Assembly (NCBI GenBank): GCA_027306505.1
Contig: DAHUZP010000064.1
Location: 1-62,196 of the forward strand
DNA from: Thermoplasmata archaeon
GTDB taxonomy: Archaea > Thermoplasmatota > Thermoplasmata > Lutacidiplasmatales > UBA184
Length of the DNA: 62,196 bases
Reading direction: 5' to 3'
The position numbers and the translations under genes are program-made. A model generated the notes under the pieces. It searched no databases. It worked only from the letters and a program-made list of their open reading frames with translations, and was not told the origin of the DNA. Positions 61,101 to 62,196 of this stretch are shown here, in pieces. Position 1 is the first letter of the stretch; the number at the start of each line of letters is the position of its first letter.

Positions 61101-62196
61101 CTCGTGGGTGAACGCCTCCCAGGCCTCCTCCTCTGGGAGCGAGGTGCACACCTTTACGGCCTCGACCTCTCAGACCTTCACCGTCTCGCTCAAGGTCACA
61201 GACAGCGCCGGGCACAGCGCCTTCGCGAACATCACCGTCTCCGTCTCAGGTTCGGGACTCCAGGCCGGAAACCAGCCCGCCTCCTTCCCCTGGTGGATCG
61301 TCGCTCTGGTCGCGATCATCGCCGTGGCGCTTCTCGCTGTGCTCGTCGTGCGCCGGCGAAAGAGGACGCTGCCGCCGCCCTCTGGAGGGGATGCAGCCAC
61401 GTCGGGGATGGGTGGCGTCGGTGCAGTGGGTGCAATCGGTGCTGTGGGCGCGACAGGCGCCGAAGGTGCCGTAGAACCCCTGGGACCTACAGGCGCGGCG
61501 GCGACCCCCGAGGCCGCTCCTGGAGCGACGGAGGTAGCGTCGTCGGCGCCTGCCGCTGCCGAGGCCCCTACGGAGGTCGGGACCTCTGAGCCAGACCTGT
61601 GGAACAAGCTCGGGGAAGGCTCGGCAGGCTCTGGGACCTCCTCGGAGGTCTCGGAGGCCGGGGCCGGCACGGAGATCGCTGGGGAAGCCACCACCGAGGG
61701 CTCCGAGGTCGCCCCCGAGGTCGAGGTCCCCACGGGGGACACGGGTGGCGAGACCGAAGGGGGCGCTCCCCCCGAGACCGCGGCCGAGCCCTCTACGGAG
61801 CCTCAGGAGGGGAACGCAGAACCTGGGAGCGAGGCTGTCCCCAGCTCGGAGCCTAGTGTGGAGGAGGCCCCTGAGGCCCCGACAGCTCCCGCAGAAGAGT
61901 CGTCCCCCTCTCCGACCCCTGAGGGCGCGCCCGCGCAGGAGGAGCCGGCAGTTCCCGAGGTGCCGGCGACACCGACCTCGCCGCCTCCCTTCGCTCCGGC
62001 CTCTCCTCCTCCGGGGGTCACAGCGGCTCCCCCGCCACCACCCCCGCCACCACCTCCGCCCCCTCCTCCGCCGCCACCGCCACCACCTCCGCCCCCTCCT
62101 CCGCCGCCACCACCGCCACCCCCGCCACCACCTCCGCCCCCTCCTCCGCCCCCTCCTCCGCCGCCACCCCCGTCACCCCCTCCGTCCCCGACACCC
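58183..62196 (+). CDS. Giant InlB-type-repeat surface protein with polyproline tail (runs off the right edge)
   Basis: At least 1338 residues, still open at the window edge. A signal peptide (about 18-38) leads into more than ten repeats of about 75 residues. Each has a VxFSVxPxxCG or SPSACSSGIITF strand, a turn YxFNGW or WHFAxW and a TTGGVxxTG motif, the divergent InlB-type or bacterial Ig-like repeat. Many repeats carry one or two Cys. A PKD-like domain (about 930-1025, VEWDFGDHSSW) precedes a membrane helix near 1036-1058 (IVALVAIIAVALLAVLVV) and a basic stop. The cytoplasmic tail has 220 acidic, Ala/Gly/Pro-rich residues, then 48 straight prolines. Likely an adhesin with a long intracellular tail. 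Confidence 0.85.
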   Translation, partial: MDLRGSSLPSPRPLFRRWTLVMLVVLLAFSVPGATALALHIPTSAGDGGAALPYAATTARGAPSLFPICAACTPEQGSRSGSPHPLESTLPSVPTVPTNVAVSFTLSPASGVGSISFNAKTYFSGGSVNIAPGTYSLSANTNPGWHFASWWVTGGGTINTGTITISAATQITGNWSLYPNVAFSVTPSGCGSINFNTTSFANGATQNFYATTVLGRPYSALAPTCANHLFNGWGVSGGVTVTSVSWTNPQVNLTNNGTLTANFVPSATVSFTISPGAGDGYLTFGGTKYFNGQTATVPTGIYTIVQTASPGWHFSAWSTTGGVALSGTGVSVTGSGGLTATFVPYPRVGFSVNPAVCAPITFNGTAQANGSAGNFYGSGASYPLSVAACAGYAFNGWTSTGGVTFTSAGSLSTNALLTANATIAATFVPTYTVSITLAPASSAGYVVLGVTDYFNGGSASLTAGTYVLSAVAAPGWKFSSWTTTGGLSIGTGHVTVSSAGTLSATFVQYAQISFSIDRAACGPITFNTTTYANATSGSFPLALSPYTASIGTCTNYVFTSWSSSGGVTVSLPLQTSSSVTVAGNGTLTASFAGPYFTLTFGVFPNLPSSGGSIVFQGKSYFNGASVSVLAGSYSAAEQGAVGFRFLSWSVSGSVSMAGSTLTVSGGGTLTAHFVQVYDLGFSISPSACSSGIITFNGTSWNSGITGTFRALSSPALASNCAGYHFAGWAASGGVSLTTPTLNPTVASLTGNGTLGALWSVNQTTHYQVTVLANPNSCGQIDLNGTLYLSGTVVSITAGTWSLGESGCAGYVFVNWSVGASNVVGNPVTQNTTLDVLSSGWVTAIFAPRAIADSVQISIQPATCGSVSIGGRTFLNGQTASLLAGSFSFSYIGCTGYYPVPSITGRGGAGFNAGFTLLTVSASGSVSVNYTATLGAVLASSSSNTSSGSPVTLTDTISGGVGPFEVEWDFGDHSSWVNASQASSSGSEVHTFTASTSQTFTVSLKVTDSAGHSAFANITVSVSGSGLQAGNQPASFPWWIVALVAIIAVALLAVLVVRRRKRTLPPPSGGDAATSGMGGVGAVGAIGAVGATGAEGAVEPLGPTGAAATPEAAPGATEVASSAPAAAEAPTEVGTSEPDLWNKLGEGSAGSGTSSEVSEAGAGTEIAGEATTEGSEVAPEVEVPTGDTGGETEGGAPPETAAEPSTEPQEGNAEPGSEAVPSSEPSVEEAPEAPTAPAEESSPSPTPEGAPAQEEPAVPEVPATPTSPPPFAPASPPPGVTAAPPPPPPPPPPPPPPPPPPPPPPPPPPPPPPPPPPPPPPPPPPPPPPPPSPPPSPTP
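62029..62172 (+). repeat. Proline-codon repeat coding 48 consecutive prolines
   Basis: 144 nt made only of CCN codons (CCG, CCA, CCT and CCC mixed). In the frame of the surface protein this is 48 prolines with no interruption, then S-P-P-P-S-P-T-P before the edge. Short units such as CCACCTCCGCCCCCTCCT recur, so slippage has probably expanded it. Long polyproline needs the translation factor aIF5A. Confidence 0.9.

Noticed and set aside
1-62196. CRISPR array, rRNA or tRNA genes
   Set aside because: No spaced direct repeats of CRISPR type and no RNA gene motifs were found by eye; a covariance-model scan would be decisive.

Overview
The window reads as a chromosomal stretch of a GC-rich archaeon, most likely a high-GC member of the Thermoplasmata (Thermoplasmatota). 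This is inferred, not proven. Archaeal markers include the wyosine enzyme Taw1/TYW1, the archaeal-type phosphopantetheine adenylyltransferase, a Dph6-type diphthamide ligase, a TrmG10-type tRNA methyltransferase, a Mut7-C protein, an AbrB-PhoU regulator, DUF981 and DUF2116 proteins, TATA boxes about 22-30 nt upstream of start codons (leaderless genes) and many GTG starts. Coding density is high except at about 7.0-9.2 kb and around 26-27 kb, where decayed genes lie. No rRNA, tRNA or CRISPR array was found.

Layout: 0-0.3 kb, 5' part of an IS701-like transposase running off the left edge. 0.7-3.4 kb, a DUF981 membrane protein divergent from an AbrB-PhoU regulator, with two matching palindromes between them, then a receiver-like protein. 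3.5-7.0 kb, a divergent pair of membrane-anchored cupredoxin paralogues, a small HExxH protein and a START-like protein. 7-9.2 kb, gene-poor, holding a 58-residue CDGSH iron-sulfur protein that is easily missed. 9.2-17.7 kb, membrane protein, Taw1, zinc-ribbon protein, a giant Kelch/Ig-like surface protein and a uridine phosphorylase. 17.9-25.8 kb, an ABC-2 exporter, a CBS protein, a fused chorismate-amidating synthase with a class IV aminotransferase, a CopD-like protein and a PAP2-like protein. 26-34 kb, an SDR pseudogene, a stand-alone LigD-type phosphoesterase, a phosphoglucosamine mutase, Mut7-C, TrmG10 and a site-2 protease. 34-42 kb, a YVTN-propeller surface protein, a solitary DNA methylase and a galU-uxs-ugd operon for UDP-xylose/UDP-glucuronate. 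42-45 kb, small proteins, a frameshifted zinc-ribbon gene and a CoaD-DUF84 fusion. 45.2-51.9 kb, a complete 2-oxoacid dehydrogenase operon (E1alpha, E1beta, E2, a second E1alpha, E3, LipB). 52-62 kb, membrane proteins, two surface proteins with repeated cysteine-containing modules, and Dph6.

How parts fit: the sugar operon supplies UDP-glucose, UDP-glucuronate and UDP-xylose, plausibly for glycosylating the four large N/T-rich surface proteins. The oxoacid dehydrogenase operon includes its own octanoyltransferase for lipoylating E2. The most unusual theme is a set of surface proteins with one C-terminal membrane anchor and a cytoplasmic tail that is either proline-rich (one has 48 consecutive prolines) or carries a zinc ribbon.
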